16,196 bases of DNA from the NCBI GenBank assembly GCA_002398105.1, contig DHCD01000091.1, forward strand, positions 53,943 to 70,138, written 5' to 3'. The translations under genes were made by a program, and so were the position numbers. This document shows, piece by piece, positions 5,045 to 13,481 of the stretch. How positions within the stretch are numbered: position 1 is the stretch's first letter; the number at the start of each line of letters is the position of its first letter. The notes under the pieces are model-generated. The model searched no databases. It had not been told where the DNA came from and worked only from the letters and a program-made list of their open reading frames with translations. This DNA comes from Syntrophomonas sp. UBA4911. Its GTDB lineage: Bacteria > Bacillota > Syntrophomonadia > Syntrophomonadales > Syntrophomonadaceae.

Positions 5045-8000
5045 ATGCCTCATATTGAGGAATATGGTAAAGTACAACGGCTAAGTTATTCACGGATTAA
5101 GCAACCTATTGAGTTACCCAACCTTATTCAAGTACAGCTGAGTTCTTATGACTGGTTTCTTAAGCAGGGCCTAAGAGAGGCCTTGCAGGAAGTTTTCCCC
5201 ATTTCTGATTTTACCGGCAATCTGGAACTTGATTTTCTGGATTATAGTCTGGGAGAGCCCAAATACCAGGTGAATGAATGCAAAGAACGGGATGTCAGTT
5301 TCCAGGCACCGCTTAAGCTCAAGGTAAGGCTTACGGACAAAGAAACCGGAGAACTCAAGGAATCAGATGTCTACATGGGGGATCTCCCTCTCATGACGGA
5401 GAAGGGAACTTTCATTATCAATGGTGCAGAAAGAGTTGTAGTTAGCCAGCTGGTCAAGTCACCCGGCGTTTATTTTAATGACCGGGTAGATGTGTCGGGC
5501 AAAACTTTGTATGGAGCTACCATTATTCCCAACCGGGGCGCTTGGTTTGAGCTGGAAATGGACAGCGCCGGAGTAATATACACCCGTATAGATAAAACCA
5601 GGAAAATTCCAGTAACCGTACTCCTGCGTTCTTTGGGGTATGGGAGTAATGAAGCTATTCTGGAATTGTATAATGACGACGAATCCATTAACAAGACCCT
5701 GGAAAAAGACAGCAGTACCAACAAAAAAGAAGCTCTGATTGAATTTTACCGCCGGTTAAGACCAGGAGAGATGGCCACCGAGGATGCGGCTGAACAGTTG
5801 TTAAACAACCTGTTTTTCGATCCTCGGCGTTATGATCTGGCTGTGGTCGGGCGTTACAAAATCAACAAAAAACTGGGGCTTGATACCCCAATAGAGGTAA
5901 GACACCTTACGCATGAGGATATAACCACAACTATCGCCTATCTCCTCAAACTAATCAATGGCGAAGGCAAAACCGACGTAATTGACCATCTGGGCAACAG
6001 AAGATTGCGTTCCATTGGCGAACTCCTGCAGAATCAATTCCGTACCGGGTTGGTCCGTATGGAAAGGGTAGTAAGGGAAAGGATGAGTATCCATGACGTG
6101 GAAACCCTGACTCCCCAGGTTTTAATCAACATACGCCCCATAACTGCTGCGGTAAAAGAATTCTTCGGCAGCTCCCAATTGTCTCAGTTCATGGATCAGA
6201 CTAATCCGCTGGCTGAGCTTACCCACAAGAGGCGCCTGAGCGCCTTGGGACCAGGAGGCTTGACCCGGGAAAGAGCCGGATTCCAAGTGCGGGACGTACA
6301 CCATTCCCATTACGGGCGTATCTGTCCCATAGAAACCCCGGAAGGCCCCAATATCGGCTTAATCGGTTCATTGGCTACCTTTGGCCGGGTAAACGATTTT
6401 GGATTTATTGAAACCCCTTACCGCAAAGTAGACAAGGAATCAGGCCGGGTCTTAAACCAGATTGATTACCTGTCAGCCGACGAAGAAGATGAATATATGG
6501 TAGCCCAGGCCAATGCCCCCCTGGATGAAAACGGTTACTTCATTGAGGACCGGGTTGAAGCCAGGTATTTTGAAGAGATATTGGAGATTCCCATAAACAA
6601 GGTTGATTATATGGACGTGTCTCCCAAACAGGTTTTCAGTGTAGCGACTTCGCTGATACCCTTCCTGGAGAATGACGACGCCAACCGGGCTTTGATGGGG
6701 GCCAATATGCAGAGGCAGGCGGTACCGCTCTTAAAGACCGACGCCCCTATTATTGGAACCGGCCTGGAATACAAAGCCGCCAAAGATTCCGGATCAGTGG
6801 TGGTATGTAAAAAATCCGGGATGGTCAAAAGAGTTGGGGCGGACCAGATAATAATAAGTAATGATGATGGGGAAAACGATACTTATACCCTCCTGAAATT
6901 CATACGCTCCAACCAGGGTACCTGTTACAATCAGAGACCCATAGTCACTGCGGGGGAAAGAGTTGAAGCCGGTGACGTTATCGCCGACGGCCCCAGTACC
7001 TCTATGGGAGAACTGGCGCTGGGACGTAATGTGCTGGTAGCTTTTATGCCCTGGGAGGGCTACAATTACGAAGATGCCATACTCATATCAGAAAAACTGG
7101 TGAAGGAAGACGTATTTACTTCCATCCATATAGAAGAATACGAATGCGAAGCCCGGGATACCAAGTTGGGCCCGGAAGAAATCACCCGTGATATACCGAA
7201 TGTTTCCGAAGATATGTTGAAAAATCTAGATGACCAGGGAGTTATCAGGGTGGGAGCCGATGTCCGCCCCGACGACATTCTGGTGGGTAAGGTCACTCCC
7301 AAAGGGGAAACCGAACTGACTCCGGAAGAAAGATTATTAAGAGCTATTTTCGGGGAAAAAGCCCGTGAAGTCAGGGATTCTTCCCTGCGGGTCCCCCATG
7401 GTGAAGCCGGAAAAATTGTGGCGGTAAAGCGCTTTACCAGGGAAAAAGGCGATGAGCTGCCCCCTGGAGTTAACCAGTTGGTACGGGTATATATTGCCCA
7501 AAAGCGAAAAATATCAGAGGGTGACAAGATGGCCGGCCGCCATGGCAACAAGGGGGTTATATCCCGTATCCTGCCGGAAGAGGATATGCCTTTCCTGGAA
7601 GATGGCACTCCGGTGGAAATCGTTCTGAATCCCTTGGGCGTTCCCTCCCGAATGAATATTGGACAAATTCTGGAATGCCATCTGGGCTGGGCGGCCAAGG
7701 CCCTGGGATTTAATGTCGCTACTCCGGTTTTTGATGGGGCCAACGAAGAAGACATATTCAGCAAGCTGAGAGAAGCAGGTTTGCCGGACAGCGGCAAAAC
7801 CACACTTTACGACGGCCGTACCGGCGAACCTTTTGATCACGAAATAACCGTGGGTTACGTTTATATGCTTAAACTGGCTCATCTGGTTGATGATAAGATT
7901 CATGCCCGTTCCATTGGCCCCTACTCTCTGGTAACTCAGCAGCCTTTAGGCGGGAAAGCCCAATTCGGCGGACAGAGGTTCGGAGAAATGGAGGTATGGG

Positions 8001-8413
8001 CCTTGGAAGCCTACGGGGCAGCTTATACCCTACAGGAAATAATCACGGTCAAGTCGGATGATGTGGTAGGCCGGCTTAAGACCTACGAGTCCATCGTTAA
8101 GGGTGATAATATACCTGAGCCCGGTGTGCCGGAAGGCTTTAAAGTACTGATAAAAGAGCTGCAGAGTCTGGCCTTGGATATTCGCATACTTTCAGGCAAT
8201 GACCAGGAGATTCAGATCAAGGACATCGATTATGAATTGAATGAAAAAGAAAAAGCTCGGGAACTAGGGGTGGAGATACCGGAGACCGTGGTAGGCGGTC
8301 CGGACGGTATCGAAAGACTGGATGATGACGATGATGCTAGCGATTTAGACGACAATATTGATTTAAACGCAGACGAACTGGGCGACGACCTTAGTATCAT
8401 TGAGGACGAATAA
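5045..8413 (+). CDS. rpoB: DNA-directed RNA polymerase subunit beta
   Basis: Beta forms one pincer of RNA polymerase and much of the active site. The predicted length is 1122 residues, the compact form without the large E. coli-type insertions. The rifampicin pocket (about 376-404) is intact and wild type: Q381, D384, H394, R397, S399 and L401, matching E. coli Q513, D516, H526, R529, S531 and L533. Other landmarks are GYNYEDAILISE (about 672-683), GDKMAGRHGNKGVIS (about 826-840) and FGEMEVWALEAYGA near the C-terminus. A very acidic Asp-rich tail fills the last 30 residues. ATG 5045 is chosen because GGGGTG (5031-5036) lies 8 nt upstream and the protein then begins MPHIEEYG. An upstream in-frame TTG at 5000 has no ribosome binding site. 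Confidence 0.98.
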   Translation: MPHIEEYGKVQRLSYSRIKQPIELPNLIQVQLSSYDWFLKQGLREALQEVFPISDFTGNLELDFLDYSLGEPKYQVNECKERDVSFQAPLKLKVRLTDKETGELKESDVYMGDLPLMTEKGTFIINGAERVVVSQLVKSPGVYFNDRVDVSGKTLYGATIIPNRGAWFELEMDSAGVIYTRIDKTRKIPVTVLLRSLGYGSNEAILELYNDDESINKTLEKDSSTNKKEALIEFYRRLRPGEMATEDAAEQLLNNLFFDPRRYDLAVVGRYKINKKLGLDTPIEVRHLTHEDITTTIAYLLKLINGEGKTDVIDHLGNRRLRSIGELLQNQFRTGLVRMERVVRERMSIHDVETLTPQVLINIRPITAAVKEFFGSSQLSQFMDQTNPLAELTHKRRLSALGPGGLTRERAGFQVRDVHHSHYGRICPIETPEGPNIGLIGSLATFGRVNDFGFIETPYRKVDKESGRVLNQIDYLSADEEDEYMVAQANAPLDENGYFIEDRVEARYFEEILEIPINKVDYMDVSPKQVFSVATSLIPFLENDDANRALMGANMQRQAVPLLKTDAPIIGTGLEYKAAKDSGSVVVCKKSGMVKRVGADQIIISNDDGENDTYTLLKFIRSNQGTCYNQRPIVTAGERVEAGDVIADGPSTSMGELALGRNVLVAFMPWEGYNYEDAILISEKLVKEDVFTSIHIEEYECEARDTKLGPEEITRDIPNVSEDMLKNLDDQGVIRVGADVRPDDILVGKVTPKGETELTPEERLLRAIFGEKAREVRDSSLRVPHGEAGKIVAVKRFTREKGDELPPGVNQLVRVYIAQKRKISEGDKMAGRHGNKGVISRILPEEDMPFLEDGTPVEIVLNPLGVPSRMNIGQILECHLGWAAKALGFNVATPVFDGANEEDIFSKLREAGLPDSGKTTLYDGRTGEPFDHEITVGYVYMLKLAHLVDDKIHARSIGPYSLVTQQPLGGKAQFGGQRFGEMEVWALEAYGAAYTLQEIITVKSDDVVGRLKTYESIVKGDNIPEPGVPEGFKVLIKELQSLALDIRILSGNDQEIQIKDIDYELNEKEKARELGVEIPETVVGGPDGIERLDDDDDASDLDDNIDLNADELGDDLSIIEDE

Positions 8414-8421
8414 TGGCAGAA

Positions 8422-8437
8422 CTGACTGTATAGTCAG
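8422..8437 (+). other. Small hairpin in the rpoB-rpoC gap
   Basis: CTGACT (8422-8427) pairs perfectly with AGTCAG (8432-8437) around a GTAT loop, 8 nt after the rpoB stop. There is no T tract. A second small stem GCCG/CGGC lies at 8472-8482. The 97-nt gap otherwise contains only the rpoC ribosome binding site. These may be processing or pausing hairpins. Confidence 0.45.
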
Positions 8438-8510
8438 CAACAGGACGTAGTTTCCTTAAGATATATTGACTGCCGAAGCGGCTCTAATCATCTGGAAGGG
8501 AGAGACCTGT

Positions 8511-11500
8511 TTGTTAGATGTAAATAATTTCGACAGGATTAAAATTGCCCTGGCTTCCCCGGAACAAATCCGTTCATGGAGCAGCGGTGAAGTCAAGAAA
8601 CCGGAAACCATTAATTATCGTACATTAAGACCGGAAAAAGAGGGACTTTTTTGCGAAAAGATTTTCGGGCCCGTAAAAGATTGGGAATGTCACTGCGGTA
8701 AATACAAAAGAGTTCGGCATAAAGGAATTGTTTGTGATCGTTGCGGGGTGGAAGTAACCACCTCCAAAGTCAGAAGAGAAAGAATGGGGCATATAGAGCT
8801 GGCGGCCCCCGTCTGCCACATCTGGTATCTGAAAGGGATACCAAGCCGGATGGGACTATTGCTGGATATGTCGCCCAAAGTATTGGAAAAAGTTATATAT
8901 TTTGTAAACTATATAGTCATTCAGCCGGGTGATACCCCGTTATTAAAGAAGCAATTGCTGAATGAAAGGGAATACCGGGAAGCCAAAGAACGCTACGGTG
9001 ATTCCTTCCAGGCGGGAATAGGCGCTGAAGCCGTGAAAATATTGCTGGGCGAAATTGAACTGGATAAGATGTCCCAGGAATTGAAAGAAGAGATAGCTAC
9101 AACTACCGGACAGAGAAAAGGCCGGGCCATTAAAAGATTGGAAGTAGTGGAATCTTTCCGCCTTTCCTCCAATGACCCCATTTGGATGATACTGGACGTA
9201 TTGCCGGTTATTCCGCCTGAGTTGAGACCGATGGTGCAGTTGGATGGCGGCCGTTTTGCCACCTCCGACCTTAATGACCTCTATCGTAGGGTAATAAATC
9301 GCAATAACCGCCTGAAAAGGCTTTTGGATTTAGGAGCTCCGGATATCATTGTCCGCAATGAAAAACGGATGCTGCAGGAAGCCGTGGACGCTCTGGTAGA
9401 CAACGGCCGGAGAGGACGCCCGGTAACCGGGCCTGGCAACCGGCCCCTGAAATCCCTGAGTGATATGTTAAAAGGCAAGCAGGGCCGTTTCCGCCAGAAC
9501 TTGCTGGGCAAGCGGGTAGACTATTCCGGACGTTCAGTTATCGTGGTGGGACCTAACCTGCATATGCATCAGTGCGGTTTGCCCAAGGAAATGGCCTTGG
9601 AACTTTTCAAGCCTTTCGTCATGAAAAAACTGGTCGACCGGAGTATTGCTTCCAATATAAAAAGTGCTAAAAAAATGGTGGAAAGAGGCCGGGAAGAGGT
9701 CTGGGATATCCTGGACGATGTGATAAAAGAACATCCGGTACTGCTAAACCGTGCTCCTACCCTGCACCGGCTGGGAATTCAAGCTTTTGAACCGGTATTG
9801 GTGGAAGGCAGGGCCCTGCAACTTCATCCTCTGGTTTGTACCGCCTATAATGCCGATTTTGACGGGGACCAGATGGCAGTACACGTTCCCTTGTCAGCCG
9901 AGGCTCAGACTGAGGCCCGGCTGTTAATGCTGGCCAGTAACAATATTCTTAATCCCAAGGATGGCAAACCGGTAGTGACACCCACCCAGGATATGGTTAT
10001 CGGACTTTATTACCTGACCTATATGAGCCAGGAAGACTGGGATAAAGAATCCCCCAAAGCCTTCCGCGACCCTGATGAGGCTCGCATGGCTTATGATACG
10101 AAGGTTATTACCCTGCATGAAAAAATCCGGGTCAAGATGCCGTTGCCTATTATGACGGGAAAAGAACTGCTGAAAAGCCACGGAAAACAGGAATTCAAAG
10201 AAGAGATAGCGGAAACTTCGGTAGGCCGGCTGATATTTAATGATATTATTCCTAAAAGCCTGGGATTCTACAACCAGGTAATTGACAAGAAACAGCTCGG
10301 TGAACTGGTGTACGAATGCTATCGTTTGGAGGGTAATGCGAAGACTGCCGCCATGCTTGACGGCATTAAACGGCTGGGTTATCAATTTGGTACCCGGGCC
10401 GGCATCAGTGTAGGTGTTACTGATTTTAAAACCCCCAAAGCCAAAGCGGATATTCTGGCCGAGGCCGACAAAGCGGTGGATGCTATTGAGGGGGACTACA
10501 TGGTAGGGCTGATCACTGATGATGAGAGACACGCCCAGGTGGTTGAGATATGGAACCAGGCTACTGATGATGTGACCGAAGCCTTAAAAGCATCGTTAAG
10601 CGAAGACAATCCGGTTTATATGATGGCCATCTCCGGCGCCCGCGGCAACTTCCAGCAGATACGGCAGTTAGCCGGGATGCGCGGACTTATGGCCGACCCT
10701 GCGGGAAAAATTATCGACCTTCCCATTAAGGCTAATTTCCGCGAAGGCTTGACCGTTTTGGAATACTTTATATCTACTCACGGAGCGCGCAAAGGTTTGG
10801 CCGATACTGCTTTGCGTACGGCTGACTCCGGTTATTTGACCCGCCGTCTGGTAGATGTATCCCAGGATGTAATCGTAAGGGAAACTGACTGTGAATCCGC
10901 CGAAGGTATCTGGGTGGAAAAAATTATGGAAGGCTCACAGCTGATTGAGCCTTTGCACCAGAGAATAATAGGGCGGGTGTCATTGGATACCATTCTGCAC
11001 CCCCAGACAGGCGAGGTTCTGGTGGAAGAGAATGAGATGATTGACGATGATATAGGATATGCCATTGAACGGGCTGGTATTGAGAGGGTAAAAATCAGAA
11101 CCGTTCTGACCTGCAAGACCAGGCATGGAGTTTGCCAGAAATGTTACGGACGCAACCTGGCCACCGGTTATGGGGTGGAGATAGGTGAAGCCGTAGGTAC
11201 CGTGGCGGCCCAGTCCATCGGTGAGCCCGGAACCCAGCTTACCATGCGTACCTTCCATACCGGAGGAGTAGCCGGAGAAGACATTACCCGAGGTCTGCCC
11301 CGGGTCGAAGAGCTGTTTGAAGTACGCAAACCCAAGGGGCAGGCGGTAGTAGCCGAAGTTTCCGGTACCGTCAAATTTGGAGAAAACAAAGGCCGGCGCG
11401 AAGTGGAAATACTGGGCGACAATGGCGAGGTTTTCGGCGCTTATCCGGTGCATTACGGTTCCCGCCTCAAAGTCAGTGAAGGGGATTATGTTGAAATCGG

Positions 11501-12044
11501 TGATGCTTTGACGGAAGGGCCTTTAAATCCGCATGATATATTAAAAACCAAAGGACTGCAGGACGTGCAGCGCTACCTTTTACAAGAGGTACAAAAGGTG
11601 TATCGTTCCCAGGGGGTTGACATCAGTGACAAACACATTGAAATAATGATACGCCAGATGCTGAAAAAGGTGAGGATCGAAGATTCAGGCGATACCTCAA
11701 TGCTGCCCGGCTCCTTTATGGATATTTCTGTTTTCGAGGAAGAAAATCAGTGGGTGATGCAGCACCAGGGACTGCCGGCAGTATGCAGCCCTATGCTTCT
11801 GGGTATTACCAAGGCCTCGCTCAATACCGACTCCTTCCTGTCGGCGGCTTCTTTCCAGGAGACCACCAAGGTTCTTACAGAGGCTGCTATAAAAGGCAAG
11901 GTGGATCATTTGATTGGCCTTAAGGAAAACGTTATTATCGGCAAACTTATACCTGCCGGCACCGGTTACCCCCTGTATCGCAATACCGGGGTAATCGAAA
12001 AGGAAGAGACAACATCTCCCCAGGGATCTGCCGAGGGGGAATAG
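8511..12044 (+). CDS. rpoC: DNA-directed RNA polymerase subunit beta'
   Basis: Beta' carries the catalytic magnesium site and the clamp. The predicted length is 1177 residues. The start is TTG at 8511: GGGAG (8498-8502) is 8 nt upstream and the N-terminus becomes MLDVNNFDRIKIALASPEQI, very like Bacillus beta'. Zinc site 1 is C60, C62, C75 and C78. The active-site loop NADFDGDQMAVH (447-458) has Asp449, Asp451 and Asp453. Zinc site 2 is C794, C868, C875 and C878. The trigger loop contains MRTFHTGG (912-919). All key residues are present. No large lineage-specific insertion is evident. It is co-transcribed with rpoB. The 3' gap has a small stem but no convincing terminator. Confidence 0.98.
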   Translation: MLDVNNFDRIKIALASPEQIRSWSSGEVKKPETINYRTLRPEKEGLFCEKIFGPVKDWECHCGKYKRVRHKGIVCDRCGVEVTTSKVRRERMGHIELAAPVCHIWYLKGIPSRMGLLLDMSPKVLEKVIYFVNYIVIQPGDTPLLKKQLLNEREYREAKERYGDSFQAGIGAEAVKILLGEIELDKMSQELKEEIATTTGQRKGRAIKRLEVVESFRLSSNDPIWMILDVLPVIPPELRPMVQLDGGRFATSDLNDLYRRVINRNNRLKRLLDLGAPDIIVRNEKRMLQEAVDALVDNGRRGRPVTGPGNRPLKSLSDMLKGKQGRFRQNLLGKRVDYSGRSVIVVGPNLHMHQCGLPKEMALELFKPFVMKKLVDRSIASNIKSAKKMVERGREEVWDILDDVIKEHPVLLNRAPTLHRLGIQAFEPVLVEGRALQLHPLVCTAYNADFDGDQMAVHVPLSAEAQTEARLLMLASNNILNPKDGKPVVTPTQDMVIGLYYLTYMSQEDWDKESPKAFRDPDEARMAYDTKVITLHEKIRVKMPLPIMTGKELLKSHGKQEFKEEIAETSVGRLIFNDIIPKSLGFYNQVIDKKQLGELVYECYRLEGNAKTAAMLDGIKRLGYQFGTRAGISVGVTDFKTPKAKADILAEADKAVDAIEGDYMVGLITDDERHAQVVEIWNQATDDVTEALKASLSEDNPVYMMAISGARGNFQQIRQLAGMRGLMADPAGKIIDLPIKANFREGLTVLEYFISTHGARKGLADTALRTADSGYLTRRLVDVSQDVIVRETDCESAEGIWVEKIMEGSQLIEPLHQRIIGRVSLDTILHPQTGEVLVEENEMIDDDIGYAIERAGIERVKIRTVLTCKTRHGVCQKCYGRNLATGYGVEIGEAVGTVAAQSIGEPGTQLTMRTFHTGGVAGEDITRGLPRVEELFEVRKPKGQAVVAEVSGTVKFGENKGRREVEILGDNGEVFGAYPVHYGSRLKVSEGDYVEIGDALTEGPLNPHDILKTKGLQDVQRYLLQEVQKVYRSQGVDISDKHIEIMIRQMLKKVRIEDSGDTSMLPGSFMDISVFEEENQWVMQHQGLPAVCSPMLLGITKASLNTDSFLSAASFQETTKVLTEAAIKGKVDHLIGLKENVIIGKLIPAGTGYPLYRNTGVIEKEETTSPQGSAEGE

Positions 12045-12048
12045 TACA

Positions 12049-12064
12049 CCGGAATAGCTTCCGG
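12049..12064 (+). other. Hairpin just after rpoC
   Basis: CCGGAA (12049-12054) and TTCCGG (12059-12064) form a perfect 6-bp stem around TAGC, 4 nt after the rpoC stop. The following bases are GAAACAGC, not T-rich, so it does not look like an intrinsic terminator. Some rpoBC transcripts may read through into the str genes. Confidence 0.45.
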
Positions 12065-12151
12065 GAAACAGCAGCGTACCAGCAGGATATTGTACTTTCA
12101 AGGTGTCTGCGGTAGAGTGTGGTTATTTTTGTATTTAATATAAAGCTTTGG

Positions 12152-12180
12152 TTGACTGAGGCGCTTTCAGGTGCTAAAAT
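12152..12180 (+). promoter_or_regulatory. Strong promoter of the L7Ae-like/str section
   Basis: TTGACT (12152-12157), a 17-nt spacer and TAAAAT (12175-12180) give a near-consensus sigma-A promoter. It lies 74 nt before the TTG start of the L7Ae-like gene and inside the non-coding gap after rpoC. Confidence 0.78.
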
Positions 12181-12191
12181 ATCTAAGTGCG

Positions 12192-12245
12192 CGGCAAATA
12201 AGCTGTAATGCTGCCTTGTGCTCGGGATTATTTGCCGAAGGAGGA
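12192..12245 (+). promoter_or_regulatory. Leader stem abutting the ribosome binding site of the L7Ae-like gene
   Basis: CGGCAAATAA (12192-12201) and TTATTTGCCG (12228-12237) are perfect 10-bp complements with a 26-nt apical part. The stem ends directly at the Shine-Dalgarno AAGGAGGA (12238-12245). With the promoter at 12152-12180 it would sit at the very 5' end of the transcript. It may act in transcript stability or translational control. I see no clear kink-turn in it. Confidence 0.6.
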
Positions 12246-12253
12246 TATCGCTT

Positions 12254-12508
12254 TTGTCACTGCAGGAAATAAAAAACAGTCCAAAAGTAATTGGTTCCAA
12301 GCAAGTAAAAAAGGCAATCAGCAGAGGGGTAGCCCAAAAAGTATTCATAGCTTTGGATGCTGAACCGCACATTATTGAACCGATAAAGGAACTGTGCCGC
12401 CAAAACCAGGTTGAAATACAGATGGTTGAAAACATGGAGATATTAGGTGATGTATGCGGCATAGAAGTGGGTTCAGCAACTGTAGCGCTGATTAATAGAG
12501 GGTCTTAA
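12254..12508 (+). CDS. ybxF: L7Ae/YbxF-family ribosome-associated RNA-binding protein
   Basis: This 84-residue protein resembles the Bacillus YbxF (RplGB) type of the L7Ae/L30e/Gadd45 fold. Characteristic stretches are IGSKQVKKAISRGVAQKVFI (about residues 14-33), ALDAEPHII, and LGDVCGIEVGSATVALI at the C-terminus. Family members bind kink-turn RNA; YbxF is reported to associate with ribosomes. The start is TTG at 12254, set by AAGGAGGA (12238-12245) with an 8-nt spacer. The GTG at 12218 is in frame but lies within the leader stem-loop and has no ribosome binding site. It sits between rpoC and rpsL, the usual Firmicutes place, 47 nt before rpsL. Confidence 0.9.
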   Translation: MSLQEIKNSPKVIGSKQVKKAISRGVAQKVFIALDAEPHIIEPIKELCRQNQVEIQMVENMEILGDVCGIEVGSATVALINRGS

Positions 12509-12526
12509 GAAAACTGTTTTTAAGGC
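12502..12526 (+). other. AT-rich hairpin over the L7Ae-like gene stop codon
   Basis: Bases 12502-12511 can pair with 12517-12526: CTTAA with TTAAG at the core, extended by G-T and A-T pairs. The loop is AACTG. It includes the stop codon (12506-12508) and is not followed by a T tract. The stability is modest. Confidence 0.35.
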
Positions 12527-12555
12527 TCTAATATGATGAGAAGGGAGGTGCAGAC

Positions 12556-12933
12556 ATGCCGACGATAAACCAGCTGGTCAGAAAAGGACGCGAAAAAGGA
12601 GAAAAAAAATCAACCGCACCAGCCCTGAAGAGCTGTCCGCAAAAAAGAGGGGTATGTACCCGCGTATATACCACCACCCCTAAAAAGCCTAATTCGGCCC
12701 TGCGGAAAATAGCCAGGGTAAGGCTAACCAATGGTATTGAGGTAACCGCTTATATCCCTGGTATTGGCCATAACCTTCAGGAACACTCGGTTGTGCTGAT
12801 AAGAGGAGGCAGGGTTAAAGACTTGCCTGGGGTAAGATATCATATTATCAGAGGTACTCTTGATGCTGCCGGGGTACAGAACCGTAACCAGGGCAGATCC
12901 AAATATGGCACCAAGAGACCTAAGAAGAAATAG
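12556..12933 (+). CDS. rpsL: Small ribosomal subunit protein uS12
   Basis: uS12 sits at the decoding centre of the 30S subunit and controls tRNA selection accuracy. The predicted length is 125 residues. The streptomycin-relevant loops are wild type: TTTPKKPNSALRK (about residues 39-51), with both lysines kept, and GGRVKDLPGVRYH (about 84-96), which contains the aspartate that is beta-methylthiolated in many bacteria. The C-terminus is basic (KYGTKRPKKK). It starts at ATG 12556 behind AAGGGAGGTG. It is the first classic str-operon gene here, followed after 14 nt by rpsG. Confidence 0.98.
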   Translation: MPTINQLVRKGREKGEKKSTAPALKSCPQKRGVCTRVYTTTPKKPNSALRKIARVRLTNGIEVTAYIPGIGHNLQEHSVVLIRGGRVKDLPGVRYHIIRGTLDAAGVQNRNQGRSKYGTKRPKKK

Positions 12934-12947
12934 GAGGGAGGAACGAT

Positions 12948-13418
12948 ATGCCTAGAAAAGGGCCCGTCCCTAAACGAGATGTACTGCCGGATCCTATTTA
13001 TAACAGCAAGCTGTTTACCAAACTAGTGAACCAGGTAATGTGGGATGGCAAAAAGAGCATAGCCGAAAACATTTGCTATAGCGCCTTCGCCATAGTAGAG
13101 AAGCGTACAGGCAAGAACGCCATGGAAGTCTTTGAAGAAGCCATGAAAAATATAACTCCTATTGTTGAAGTCAGAGCCCGGCGGGTTGGCGGAGCCAACT
13201 ATCAGGTTCCGGTTGAAGTCAGACCTGAAAGAAGGCAGACTCTGGCTATCAGATGGCTGATTGGATATGCTCGCAAACGTGGTGAAAAGACTATGGCTGA
13301 ACGTCTGGCTGGTGAGATAACCGATGCTTACAATAGCACCGGCGGTTCAGTTAAAAAGAAAGAAGATACCCATAAGATGGCGGAAGCCAACAAGGCTTTT
13401 GCTCACTACCGCTGGTAG
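12948..13418 (+). CDS. rpsG: Small ribosomal subunit protein uS7
   Basis: uS7 nucleates assembly of the 30S head and contacts E-site tRNA. In E. coli it represses the str operon by binding its mRNA. The protein is 156 residues, the normal length. Signatures are PRKGPVPKRDVLPDPIY at the N-terminus, ARRVGGANYQVPVEVRPERR (about 77-96), and the C-terminal KMAEANKAFAHYRW. It starts at ATG 12948 with TAGGAGGGAGG upstream. The 63-nt gap to fusA is almost completely occupied by two hairpins. Confidence 0.98.
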   Translation: MPRKGPVPKRDVLPDPIYNSKLFTKLVNQVMWDGKKSIAENICYSAFAIVEKRTGKNAMEVFEEAMKNITPIVEVRARRVGGANYQVPVEVRPERRQTLAIRWLIGYARKRGEKTMAERLAGEITDAYNSTGGSVKKKEDTHKMAEANKAFAHYRW

Positions 13419-13464
13419 GGTTGCGGACCTATTGGCAACCAATTCTTGATACTGATCAGGAATT
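13419..13464 (+). promoter_or_regulatory. Two back-to-back hairpins filling the rpsG-fusA gap
   Basis: GGTTGC (13419-13424), starting directly after the rpsG stop, pairs with GCAACC (13435-13440). The next base begins a second stem: AATTCTTGAT (13441-13450) with ATCAGGAATT (13455-13464), 10 bp with one G-T pair and an ACTG loop. The fusA Shine-Dalgarno GGAGG (13471-13475) follows 6 nt later. No T tract is present, so this is a candidate translational operator or RNA processing site. Confidence 0.65.
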
Positions 13465-13481
13465 GTATCCGGAGGATGATC

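Noticed and set aside
7066..7803. Long antisense open frame of 245 codons on the minus strand within rpoB
   Set aside because: It is fully inside rpoB, whose conserved motifs are intact on the + strand. The antisense translation resembles no known protein and fits codon-bias shadowing.
8466..8510. TTGACT before rpoC as a -35 box, or TTG 8466 as the rpoC start
   Set aside because: No -10 occurs at 16-18 nt; the nearest TCTAAT is 11 nt away. TTG 8511 has the proper Shine-Dalgarno and gives the conserved MLDVNNF start.
9924..10532. Antisense open frame of 202 codons within rpoC
   Set aside because: It overlaps the conserved beta' coding sequence completely, and I see no ribosome binding site or recognisable domain.
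12049..12064. rpoC terminator
   Set aside because: The stem is short and is followed by GAAACAGC rather than a T tract.
12192..12237. Kink-turn in the L7Ae-like gene leader
   Set aside because: One G-A pair could form next to the stem (G12205 with A12227), but the second position would be T-G rather than A-G and no second helix follows, so the consensus is not met.
13446..13481. Upstream ATG start of fusA adding 12 residues
   Set aside because: It lies inside the second intergenic hairpin and lacks a ribosome binding site. ATG 13482 has GGAGG at 6 nt.
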